Below, piece by piece: positions 1-6,038 of a stretch of 6,038 bases of DNA. This stretch comes from UBA4486 sp041984885. GTDB lineage: Bacteria > Pseudomonadota > Gammaproteobacteria > Eutrophobiales > Eutrophobiaceae. The stretch lies in contig JBHIXH010000083.1 in the NCBI GenBank assembly GCA_041984885.1, positions 1 to 6,038 on the forward strand. Reading direction: 5' to 3'. A model generated the notes under the pieces. It made no database searches and was not told the origin of the DNA. It was given only the letters and a program-made list of their open reading frames with translations. Each line of letters begins with the position of its first letter. The stretch's first letter is position 1. The position numbers were made by a program, and so were the translations under genes.

Positions 1-231
1 GCTCTTGTGGCGCGCGGCCTTGTTTTTATGGATCAGGCCCTGGCCGGCGAGGCGGTCCAGGATCGGAATGGCAACTTTATAGGCCTCGGTGGCTTTTTCC
101 TTGTCTTTCGCTTCGATCGCGAACACGATTTTTTTCATGTGGGCGCGCATCATTGAGCGACGGCTGGCGTTTTGACTGCTACGTTTGACCGCCTGTCGGG
201 CGCGTTTTTTTGCTGAGGCAATGTTTGCCAA
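1..231 (-). CDS. rpsT: 30S ribosomal protein S20, 3' end cut by the window edge
   Basis: S20 is a primary-binding protein of the small ribosomal subunit that binds 16S rRNA early in 30S assembly. Reading the minus strand from 231 gives 77 residues without a stop. The basic N-terminus is (M)ANIASAKKRARQAVKRSS, followed by NASRRSMMRAHMKK (about 21-34) and, near the edge, GLIHKNKAARHKS (65-77). These match the most conserved blocks of E. coli S20, which is 87 residues long, so about 10 codons lie beyond position 1. The start is TTG (229-231). No ATG or GTG lies in frame upstream before a TAG at 268-270, and an AGAGGA Shine-Dalgarno sits 8 nt ahead of it. E. coli rpsT also starts with UUG, which is known to matter for its translational autoregulation. 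The gene is divergent from murJ. Identification is near certain. Confidence 0.97.
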   Translation of the reverse strand, partial: MANIASAKKRARQAVKRSSQNASRRSMMRAHMKKIVFAIEAKDKEKATEAYKVAIPILDRLAGQGLIHKNKAARHKS

Positions 232-239
232 TGTCCTGT

Positions 240-245
240 TCCTCT
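240..245 (-). promoter_or_regulatory. Shine-Dalgarno of rpsT
   Basis: On the minus strand AGAGGA lies 8 nt before the TTG start of rpsT. A second AGGA (plus positions 234-237) is only 2 nt from the start, too close to be the main site. The strong, well-spaced AGAGGA is what decides the TTG start. Confidence 0.75.
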
Positions 246-259
246 TACGGTTTTTGAAG

Positions 260-286
260 GCGGGTAACTATGAGGATCTTGCCCGC
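260..286 (-). other. Small inverted repeat upstream of rpsT
   Basis: The arms GCGGGTAA (260-267) and TTGCCCGC (279-286) are complementary except at one position, with an 11-nt loop. In plus-strand RNA the odd pair is a U-G wobble; in minus-strand RNA it is an A-C mismatch. The hairpin lies about 30 nt upstream of the rpsT start, so it could sit in the rpsT leader or near its promoter. There is no U-run after it on the minus strand, and the plus strand runs into the N gap after four bases, so a terminator cannot be called. The structure is short and may be chance. Confidence 0.3.
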
Positions 287-290
287 AGTT

Positions 291-300
291 NNNNNNNNNN
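291..300. other. Assembly gap (10 N)
   Basis: Exactly ten Ns separate the rpsT upstream region from an AT-rich stretch. A run of round length usually marks a scaffold join of unknown true size, so distance and reading frame across it mean nothing. Upstream promoter elements of both rpsT and the murJ operon may be missing here. Base composition changes sharply across the gap. Confidence 0.95.
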
Positions 301-455
301 GTCTTGCCAATCTATTATTAGGGGCAGAAGAGGAATCAAAAGATGAATTCCTGTATAATTATTTGGAAATAGATCTAGGGTATTCCAATTCACATATTGG
401 ATTAGATATTTTAGATTCTGAATGCAAATACATTTCAAAGGTTATTTTAAGATAA
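301..455 (+). CDS. 3' fragment of an unrecognised AT-rich gene; 5' end lost in the gap
   Basis: From 303 to the TAA at 453-455 one plus-strand frame stays open for about 50 codons in DNA of about 29% GC (45 of 155 bases by my count). The other two plus frames hit stops within about 45 bases. By hand estimate, random DNA of this composition would stay open this long only 1-2% of the time. Third codon positions are mostly A or T, as in genes of an AT-rich genome. The peptide begins LANLLLGAEEESKDEF and ends CKYISKVILR; it is acidic with hydrophobic stretches, and I do not recognise the family. It ends 4 nt before the murJ start. An apparent ATG at 270 joins this frame only through the Ns and is not evidence for a start. 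It may be the tail of a transferred gene between rpsT and murJ, or DNA from another genome joined by scaffolding. Confidence 0.4.
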
Positions 456-459
456 AACA

Positions 460-2001
460 TTGAGTCACTCCCTGTTCAATTCATTGTTCAATGTCGGCAG
501 CATGACATTGCTGTCCCGCATATTCGGCCTGGTGCGCGATGTCGTCATCGCTACCCTGTTCGGTGCGCGCGATCACACGGATGCGTTTTTTGTCGCGTTC
601 AAGATCCCGAATTACTTTCGCCGCCTGTTTGCCGAGGGTGGTTTCTCACAGGCCTTCGTGCCGGTCCTGACCGAGGTGAAAACGAAAGACGGCGAGGAGA
701 ACGTGCATGAACTGATCGACCATGTCTGTGGCACGTTGGCCACCGTGTTGTTTGGCCTGACGCTGTTCGGCATCATTGCAGCGCCGTTATTCATCTTTGT
801 GTTTGCGTCCGGCTTCACGACGACCGAGGGCAAGTTTGAGCTCGCCGTCGATATGCTGCGGATAACGTTCCCTTATTTATTGTTGATCTCGCTGACGGCG
901 ATGGCCGGTGGCGTGTTAAACACGTATCACCGCTTTACCGTGCCGGCATTCACGCCGGTGCTGTTGAATTTCTCGTTGATTGCTTGTGCCATCTGGTTAT
1001 CGCCACAACTGGAGCAGCCAGTGGTCGCACTCGCCTGGGGCGTGTTTATTGCCGGCATCGTGCAGTTGCTGTTCCAGTTGCCGTTCTTGATGAAGCTGAA
1101 GTTATTACCTCGACCGAAGCTGAACTGGCAACACGCCGGCGTGAAAAAGATCATCAAGTTGATGGTACCGACACTGTTTGCCGGGTCTGTCGCGCAGATC
1201 AACATCATGATCGACATGATGATTGCCTCCTGGCTCGTCTCCGGCAGCATCTCCTGGTTGTATTATTCCGATCGATTAATGGAGTTCCCGCTGGGTGTGT
1301 TTGGGATTGCCCTGGCTACGGTGATCCTGCCGAACCTGTCGGCGAAACATGCGGCCGGTTCAGCCGCGAAATTCAGTGATACGCTCGACTGGGCATTGCG
1401 CTGGGTGTTTGTCATCGGGGTGCCATCGGCGGTTGGCTTGATCCTGTTAGCCAAACCAATGATTGCCACGATCTTTCAATATGGCGAGTTTACCGGTAGC
1501 GATGTCGACATGGCCGGTCGAAGCCTGGTGGCCTACGCAATCGGGTTGATCGGATTGATCCTGATCAAGGTCTTGTCGTCCGGGTTTTTCTCACGCCAGG
1601 ATACACGCACGCCGGTACGTATCGCGTTAATCGCAATGGTCTGCAATGTCGTGTTAAACATTCTGCTCGTATTTCCGTTGGCGCACGCGGGGCTGGCACT
1701 GGCAACGTCGATCGCCGCCATCGTCAATGCCAGCCTGCTGTATCGATATTTACGCAAGAGCGGGGTGCTGACGCATACTGCTGGCTGGGCAGCATTTGGA
1801 TTGCGCGTTTCCATTGCCGCTGTCGTGATGTCAGTTGGCATATTCTATTTTCTACCAAGCATTGATGTCTGGCTAACGGCATCTGTGCTCGATAAAACCT
1901 CGCGGTTGGCGGCGTTTGTCATCGGTGGTGCGGTTCTATACGGGGCAACGCTATGGTTGTGTGGTCTGCGCCGCGTGCATCTTCAGGCACCGGCCGAGTA
2001 G
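460..2001 (+). CDS. murJ: Lipid II flippase MurJ (MviN family, MOP superfamily)
   Basis: MurJ moves the lipid-linked peptidoglycan precursor lipid II from the cytoplasmic to the periplasmic face of the inner membrane. The 513-residue product has the usual family length (E. coli about 511) and is hydrophobic throughout, consistent with 14 membrane helices; the last is about residues 484-503. The signature N-terminus includes SMTLLSRIFGLVRDVV (14-29), TDAFFVAFKIPN (40-51) and RRLFAEGGFSQAFVPVL (54-70). Residues needed in E. coli MurJ are present with a +2 offset: R20, R26, D41, R54, S265, R272 and E275, the last two in DRLMEFP (271-277). The start is TTG at 460. It gives MSHSLFNS, which aligns with the common MSxSLxxS start of relatives, but no clear Shine-Dalgarno precedes it because the upstream DNA is the AT-rich island. 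It is the first gene of the murJ-ribF-ileS-lspA run and ends 7 nt before ribF. Function is near certain; the exact start less so. Confidence 0.96.
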   Translation: MSHSLFNSLFNVGSMTLLSRIFGLVRDVVIATLFGARDHTDAFFVAFKIPNYFRRLFAEGGFSQAFVPVLTEVKTKDGEENVHELIDHVCGTLATVLFGLTLFGIIAAPLFIFVFASGFTTTEGKFELAVDMLRITFPYLLLISLTAMAGGVLNTYHRFTVPAFTPVLLNFSLIACAIWLSPQLEQPVVALAWGVFIAGIVQLLFQLPFLMKLKLLPRPKLNWQHAGVKKIIKLMVPTLFAGSVAQINIMIDMMIASWLVSGSISWLYYSDRLMEFPLGVFGIALATVILPNLSAKHAAGSAAKFSDTLDWALRWVFVIGVPSAVGLILLAKPMIATIFQYGEFTGSDVDMAGRSLVAYAIGLIGLILIKVLSSGFFSRQDTRTPVRIALIAMVCNVVLNILLVFPLAHAGLALATSIAAIVNASLLYRYLRKSGVLTHTAGWAAFGLRVSIAAVVMSVGIFYFLPSIDVWLTASVLDKTSRLAAFVIGGAVLYGATLWLCGLRRVHLQAPAE

Positions 2002-2002
2002 G
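1996..2002 (+). promoter_or_regulatory. Ribosome binding site of ribF inside the murJ stop region
   Basis: GAGTAGG spans the last murJ sense codon (GAG), its TAG stop and one further base. The AGG core ends 6 nt before the ribF ATG at 2009. The site is only a partial Shine-Dalgarno. Ribosomes ending murJ would cover it, which suggests translational coupling of ribF to murJ. Confidence 0.5.
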
Positions 2003-2008
2003 TCTTAT

Positions 2009-2938
2009 ATGAATCTGTATCGAGGGCTGTATAACCTGCCGGAGTTGACTTCTGATAGTGTCATTACTATCGGCAACTTTGATGGTGTGCATAAAGGTCA
2101 CCAGGCGATCCTGCACCAGGTGAAACAGCTAGCAGAAGCCTCGAATCGCAGCAGTGTGGTTGTATTGTTTGAGCCACAACCGCTCGAGTTCTTCAATCAA
2201 CGTGAAGCGCCGATTCGCCTGACGCGGTTACGCGAAAAGTTGATGCTCATCCGTCAGTTCGATATCGACTGCGTCGTTTGCCTGACTTTTAACAACGATC
2301 TGGCCAACATGTCGGCACAGGCATTTGCTGATCAGATTCTTGTTCAACGCCTGCGTGCCCGTGACATCCTGATCGGTGCAGACTTTCGCTTTGGCAAGGG
2401 CGCGACTGCAGGCATAGCCGAGTTGGTGAACTACGTGAAGCCGGCGGGCTGCAGTGTGCAACCGGCGGCAACGCTGGCGCATGAACAACGCCGCATCAGC
2501 AGCAGCTGGGTGCGCGAGGCCTTGCAAAAAACCGATCTGGTCACGGTACGCGCACTACTCGGTCGAGATTATGCGTTAACCGGTCGCGTCATCCACGGCG
2601 ACAAACGCGGGCGGGAACTGGGATTCCCGACGGCGAATGTCTCCCTGCAACGGCGTGTCTCGCCGGTGCGCGGGGTATTTGCCAGTGTCGTCATTGCCGA
2701 GCAGGGTGCGTCGATGCCGGCCGTGACGAATATCGGCGACCGGCCGGTGTTTGGCGGCGGGGCCGTATTAATGGAGTCGCACGTATTAAACGGCCAACCG
2801 GATTTTTATGGCAGCATGATCACGGTCGAACTGCAGAAACATCTCAGAGAGGAGAAAAAATTTGATAGCATTGCGGCGCTGAAATTACAAATCACCGAAG
2901 ATGTGCAACAAGCCGAAGCTTTTTTTCAACAACAATAA
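2009..2938 (+). CDS. ribF: Bifunctional riboflavin kinase / FAD synthetase
   Basis: RibF phosphorylates riboflavin to FMN and then adenylylates FMN to FAD in the cytoplasm. The product has 309 residues (E. coli 313). The N-terminal FMN adenylyltransferase domain carries TIGNFDGVHKGH (20-31) with the nucleotidyltransferase HxGH motif at 28-31, LFEPQPLEFF, RLTRLREK, GADFRFGKG and RISSSWVREAL (ISSSWVR at 163-169), the counterpart of the usual ISSTxVR. The C-terminal kinase domain has GRVIHGDKRGRELGFPTANV (GFPTAN at 205-210), SPVRGVFA, NIGDRP and the ESH segment with the likely catalytic glutamate E256. The reading frame is open back to 1916, inside murJ. I chose ATG 2009 because MNLYRGLYNL aligns with the E. 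coli start MKLIRGIHNL, a partial RBS precedes it, and the upstream extension is only murJ read out of frame. It lies 7 nt after murJ and 9 nt before ileS. Confidence 0.96.
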   Translation: MNLYRGLYNLPELTSDSVITIGNFDGVHKGHQAILHQVKQLAEASNRSSVVVLFEPQPLEFFNQREAPIRLTRLREKLMLIRQFDIDCVVCLTFNNDLANMSAQAFADQILVQRLRARDILIGADFRFGKGATAGIAELVNYVKPAGCSVQPAATLAHEQRRISSSWVREALQKTDLVTVRALLGRDYALTGRVIHGDKRGRELGFPTANVSLQRRVSPVRGVFASVVIAEQGASMPAVTNIGDRPVFGGGAVLMESHVLNGQPDFYGSMITVELQKHLREEKKFDSIAALKLQITEDVQQAEAFFQQQ

Positions 2939-2947
2939 TAATAAACG
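2927..2947 (+). promoter_or_regulatory. CAA/TAA repeat with three in-frame stops; SD-less ileS leader
   Basis: ribF ends in three glutamine CAA codons followed by TAA three times in a row (2936-2938, 2939-2941, 2942-2944), then ACG and the ileS ATG. ribF and ileS are in the same frame, so these stops alone keep them from being one open frame. No Shine-Dalgarno is visible before ileS. The stretch is A-rich and looks unstructured, a type of leader that ribosomal protein S1 can use and in which CAA repeats are known to raise initiation. Its role here is inferred. Confidence 0.55.
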
Positions 2948-5770
2948 ATGACCGATTACAAGAGTACGTTAAACCTGCCTAAGACCGACTTTCCGATGCG
3001 TGGCAACCTGGCTCAGCGTGAGCCGGAGATGTTGAAACGTTGGCAGGACCTCGATCTGTACCAAAAAATACGTGATGCACGCCAGGGTAAAAAGACCTGG
3101 CTGTTGCACGATGGACCCCCGTATGCAAACGGCGACATTCACATCGGTCATGCCGTCAACAAAATACTGAAAGACATCATCGTCAAGTCACACACGCTGG
3201 ACGGTTACGATGCACCGTATGTCCCCGGCTGGGACTGTCATGGTTTGCCCATTGAACTGATGGTGGAAAAGAAAGTCGGCAAGGCGGGTGCCAAAGTCAC
3301 GCCGCGCGAGTTTCGCAATCACTGTCGTGATTACGCCGCAAAGCAGGTCGACAGGCAACGCACGGATTTTATTCGTCTCGGTGTTTTCGGTGACTGGCAG
3401 CAACCATACCTGACGATGAACCATGCCACGGAGGCGAACATCATCCGTTCGCTCGGTCGTATTATCCAGGCCGGACATTTGCAGACTGGCTTCAAACCGG
3501 TGCACTGGTGTATGGATTGCGCTTCTGCATTGGCCGAGGCCGAAGTCGAATACATGGATAAAAGTTCTCCCGCAATCGACGTGTGCTTTCCGATTAAAGA
3601 CCCGGCTGATTTTTTTCAACGGATTGATGCCGAGGCAGGCAGTGAAGCAGATATATCTGTTGTCATCTGGACAACAACACCCTGGACATTGCCAGCGAAC
3701 CAGGCCGTGTCCGTGCATCCGGAATACGAATACGTCTGCGCGCGGATCAAAACCGCAAACGGCGATCAATGTATTGTCGTAGCTGCGGCCCTGCTTGAAA
3801 CGATCACGCAGCGTGCGGCAGCGGAAAGTGTGCAGGTGTTAGGCCGATTTGCCGGACATAAACTTGAACACCTGGCATTACAGCATCCTTTCTACGACCG
3901 ACAGGTGCCGGTTATCCTTGGTGAGCATGTCACGCTTGATGCCGGTACCGGTTGTGTGCATACCGCACCGGGACATGGTATTGATGATTATGTAGTCGGC
4001 AGTAAATACAACTTAAAGGTTGATAACCCGGTCGGCGCGAATGGCTGCTTCCTGCCGGATACACCGTTGTTCGCCGGTGAGTTTGTCCTGAAAGCGAATG
4101 CACAGGTGATCGAAGTATTAAAAGAGAGATCGAACCTGTTGCACGATGAGACGATCCAGCACAGTTACCCGCATTGCTGGCGACATAAATCGCCGGTCAT
4201 CTTCCGGGCCACGCCGCAGTGGTTTATCAGTATGGATGCGAAAGGTTTACGCACGACGGCACTGAAAGAAATTGAACAGGTGCAGTGGTTGCCGGATTGG
4301 GGACAACAACGTATTGAGGGCATGGTGCGCGATCGCCCTGACTGGTGCATTTCGCGGCAACGCAGCTGGGGTGTACCTATTACTGTGTTTACACATAAGC
4401 AAAGCGGTGAGTTGCATCCGGATACGGATGCATTAATCGAGCAGGTTGCCGAGAGGGTTGAACAGGACGGGATTGATGCCTGGTTTGATCTCGACCCGGC
4501 CGACTTGCTCGGTGCGGCGAGCGAAGACTACGACAAGATCACGGACACGCTCGATGTCTGGTTTGATTCCGGCGTGACGCATGAGTCCGTGCTCGAAGCC
4601 GATGATCGGTTGTCGTTTCCGGCCGAGATGTACCTGGAAGGTTCCGATCAACACCGTGGCTGGTTCCAGTCATCGTTGTTGACGTCGGTGGCGATGAACG
4701 ACAAGGCGCCGTACAAAACCGTGTTAACGCATGGATTTACCGTGGATGCGAAAGGCATGAAGATGTCGAAGTCAAAAGGCAACGTCGTGGCGCCACAAAA
4801 GGTGATGAAATCACTCGGTGCCGATATCCTGCGACTCTGGGTTGCCGCGACGGATTACCGTAATGAAATGAGTGTGTCGGACGAAATCCTGAAACGCACT
4901 GCGGATGCCTATCGACGTATTCGCAACACGTCACGTTATCTACTCGCGAATTTGGATGGTTTCGATCCGGAAAACGACCAGGTTGCCGAGGCCGACATGC
5001 TGGAACTGGATCGCTGGGCGTTACATAAAGCCGCATCGCTGCAGCAGGAGATTGTGTCTGCGTATGATCGCTACCAGTTTCACCAGGTCTATCAAAAGCT
5101 GCATCATTTCTGTGTTGTCGACATGGGCGGGTTTTATCTCGACATCATCAAGGATCGCATTTACACATTACCGAAAGACAGCGTTCCGCGCCGCTCGGCG
5201 CAAACGGCGATTTATAACATTGCCGAGGCACTGGTGCGCTGGATGTCGCCGATACTCAGTTTCACTTCGGACGAGATCTGGCAGCATCTTCCCGGACAAC
5301 GTGATGAGTCGGTCTTTACCACGACCTGGTATGATTTTCAGACCGAGGTCGACGTCGGCTTGCTGGATAAGTGGGGCAGGATTATCCAGGTCAGGGAACA
5401 GGTCAATCGTGTGCTGGAACAATTGCGTAATGATGATCAAATCGGTGCGGGACTGGAAGCCGATGTCACGATTTATGCCGACGAACCGTTACTTTCCCTG
5501 TTGCAGTCGATTGCCGACGAAATGCGCTTTGTCCTGATCACGTCCGGTGCCAGCCTGGTTGCGTTGAACAATGCACCTGGCAACGCCGATAAAGTTGAAC
5601 TGGACAGTGGTGATTCGATCGCGATTGATGCGAACAAGATCGCGCACGCAAAATGTGTCCGTTGCTGGCACTACCGCGATTCGGTCGGTAAAGACACGGA
5701 ACACCCCGAGTTATGTGATCGTTGTGTCACGAACATCAACGGTGACTGCGAACAACGTTTGTTCGCCTGA
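2948..5770 (+). CDS. ileS: Isoleucyl-tRNA synthetase (class I)
   Basis: IleRS charges tRNA-Ile with isoleucine and hydrolyses mischarged valine. The 940-residue product is full length (E. coli 938). The Rossmann catalytic domain has GPPYANGDIHIGH with HIGH at 65-68, then PGWDCHGLPIE. The CP1 editing domain has WTTTPWTLPANQAV, with the threonine run at 242-244, and HTAPGHGIDDY at 338-348; H338 and D347 match the E. coli editing residues H333 and D342. DVWFDSG and LEGSDQHRGWFQSSLL precede KMSKS at 605-609. The anticodon-binding helical domain follows. The C-terminal zinc finger is complete, with cysteines 903, 906, 923 and 926 in CVRC...CDRC, as in bacterial-type enzymes. All key residues I looked for are present. 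The ATG at 2948 gives an E. coli-like N-terminus (SLPKTDFPMRGNLAxREP-type, here NLPKTDFPMRGN). It lies 9 nt after ribF and 4 nt before lspA. No T-box or other leader is visible. Confidence 0.98.
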   Translation: MTDYKSTLNLPKTDFPMRGNLAQREPEMLKRWQDLDLYQKIRDARQGKKTWLLHDGPPYANGDIHIGHAVNKILKDIIVKSHTLDGYDAPYVPGWDCHGLPIELMVEKKVGKAGAKVTPREFRNHCRDYAAKQVDRQRTDFIRLGVFGDWQQPYLTMNHATEANIIRSLGRIIQAGHLQTGFKPVHWCMDCASALAEAEVEYMDKSSPAIDVCFPIKDPADFFQRIDAEAGSEADISVVIWTTTPWTLPANQAVSVHPEYEYVCARIKTANGDQCIVVAAALLETITQRAAAESVQVLGRFAGHKLEHLALQHPFYDRQVPVILGEHVTLDAGTGCVHTAPGHGIDDYVVGSKYNLKVDNPVGANGCFLPDTPLFAGEFVLKANAQVIEVLKERSNLLHDETIQHSYPHCWRHKSPVIFRATPQWFISMDAKGLRTTALKEIEQVQWLPDWGQQRIEGMVRDRPDWCISRQRSWGVPITVFTHKQSGELHPDTDALIEQVAERVEQDGIDAWFDLDPADLLGAASEDYDKITDTLDVWFDSGVTHESVLEADDRLSFPAEMYLEGSDQHRGWFQSSLLTSVAMNDKAPYKTVLTHGFTVDAKGMKMSKSKGNVVAPQKVMKSLGADILRLWVAATDYRNEMSVSDEILKRTADAYRRIRNTSRYLLANLDGFDPENDQVAEADMLELDRWALHKAASLQQEIVSAYDRYQFHQVYQKLHHFCVVDMGGFYLDIIKDRIYTLPKDSVPRRSAQTAIYNIAEALVRWMSPILSFTSDEIWQHLPGQRDESVFTTTWYDFQTEVDVGLLDKWGRIIQVREQVNRVLEQLRNDDQIGAGLEADVTIYADEPLLSLLQSIADEMRFVLITSGASLVALNNAPGNADKVELDSGDSIAIDANKIAHAKCVRCWHYRDSVGKDTEHPELCDRCVTNINGDCEQRLFA

Positions 5771-5774
5771 CCGC

Positions 5775-6038
5775 ATGATTAAAAGCAGACAATTAAAGTG
5801 GCTGTGGATCACGCTGCTCGTAGTGATGCTCGATCAACTGAGCAAGTGGTACATTGTTCAGACCATTTCATTGCATCAGGGCCTGGCAGTGTTTGACTGG
5901 TTTAACCTGGTACATGCCTGCAACAGCGGTGCGGCCTTCAGTTTTCTCAGTGATGCGGGTGGGTGGCAGCGCTATTTTTTCAGTGCTGTCGCGATTGTGA
6001 TCAGTGTGGTTTTGGTGGTTTGGTTATACACTTTGCAG
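5775..6038 (+). CDS. lspA: Lipoprotein signal peptidase (signal peptidase II), 3' end cut by the window edge
   Basis: LspA is the inner-membrane aspartyl protease that removes signal peptides from diacylglyceryl-modified prolipoproteins. It is the target of globomycin. The window holds the first 88 codons, open to the edge, of a protein usually about 160-170 residues long. The N-terminus MIKSRQLKWLWITLLVVMLD starts the first membrane helix (about 8-27) and contains the conserved D20 and K24 (DQLSK). FNLVHACNSGAAFSFL (43-58) is the family N-x-GAAFSF motif, and GGWQRYFFSAVAI (62-74) opens the second helix; both closely match E. coli. The two catalytic aspartates lie in the missing C-terminal half, so activity cannot be judged. 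The ATG follows the ileS TGA by 4 nt with no clear Shine-Dalgarno, which suggests coupled translation. lspA next to ileS is the classic arrangement. Confidence 0.96.
   Translation, partial: MIKSRQLKWLWITLLVVMLDQLSKWYIVQTISLHQGLAVFDWFNLVHACNSGAAFSFLSDAGGWQRYFFSAVAIVISVVLVVWLYTLQ

Noticed and set aside
267..272. CATAGT on the minus strand as a -10 box for rpsT
   Set aside because: Only 4 of 6 positions match, and the matching -35 position falls in the N gap, so it cannot be tested.
354..359. Perfect TATAAT, a possible -10 box for the murJ operon
   Set aside because: No TTGACA-like -35 lies 16-18 bp upstream (about 330-337), it sits inside the coding-like frame of the AT-rich island, and such matches are expected by chance at 29% GC.
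301..441. Open minus-strand frame across the AT-rich island
   Set aside because: It is also free of stops, but its peptide is poor in charged residues and rich in I/L/N, less protein-like than the plus frame. It is likely the mirror of AT-rich coding DNA on the plus strand.
270..455. A 61-residue gene starting at ATG 270 and running through the Ns
   Set aside because: Frame continuity across a nominal 10-N gap has no meaning, composition differs on the two sides, and no RBS supports the ATG. Only the part right of the gap was kept.
1916..2008. 31-residue N-terminal extension of RibF
   Set aside because: It overlaps the murJ C-terminal helix out of frame, and known RibF proteins begin at the residue matching ATG 2009.
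2939..2947. Regulatory leader (T-box or similar) for ileS
   Set aside because: Only 9 nt separate ribF and ileS, leaving no room for a T-box or any other leader RNA between them.
3188..3769. 193-codon open frame on the minus strand inside ileS
   Set aside because: It lies wholly within well-conserved ileS, has no recognisable domain or RBS, and fits a shadow of ileS codon use. The 210-codon plus frame at 4905-5537 is rejected for the same reason.

Overview
The window is a conserved chromosomal housekeeping locus from a gammaproteobacterium. The gene order is rpsT (reverse), then murJ, ribF, ileS and lspA (forward). That order, the GammaProteobacteria-like sequences of S20, RibF, IleRS and LspA, and a TTG-started rpsT like that of E. 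coli all support this. I cannot name a genus. The genes have moderate GC (about 57% in one murJ line I counted). A 10-N run and some non-operonic, AT-rich DNA suggest a draft, perhaps metagenomic, assembly.

Layout. Positions 1-231 (minus) hold the first 77 codons of rpsT, whose last ~10 codons lie off the left edge. Positions 232-459 are a divergent intergenic region broken by a 10-N gap at 291-300. The part right of the gap (301-455) is only about 29% GC and carries one open, coding-like frame ending in TAA at 453-455. I read it as the 3' end of an unrecognised gene of foreign origin, or as a scaffolding artefact. murJ (460-2001) is the lipid II flippase. ribF (2009-2938) is the bifunctional riboflavin kinase/FAD synthetase. 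ileS (2948-5770) is isoleucyl-tRNA synthetase. lspA (from 5775) is the prolipoprotein signal peptidase, cut off by the right edge after 88 codons.

The four forward genes are separated by only 4-9 nt, so they very probably form one transcript. They serve cell-envelope building (lipid II flipping, lipoprotein maturation), flavin cofactor synthesis and translation. The ribF-ileS-lspA order is a classic gammaproteobacterial cluster; murJ directly upstream is common outside the Enterobacteriaceae.

I found no convincing new biological system. The points most worth a second look are the AT-rich island beside the gap, the SD-less TTG start of murJ at its edge, and the triple in-frame TAA between ribF and ileS, which share a reading frame.
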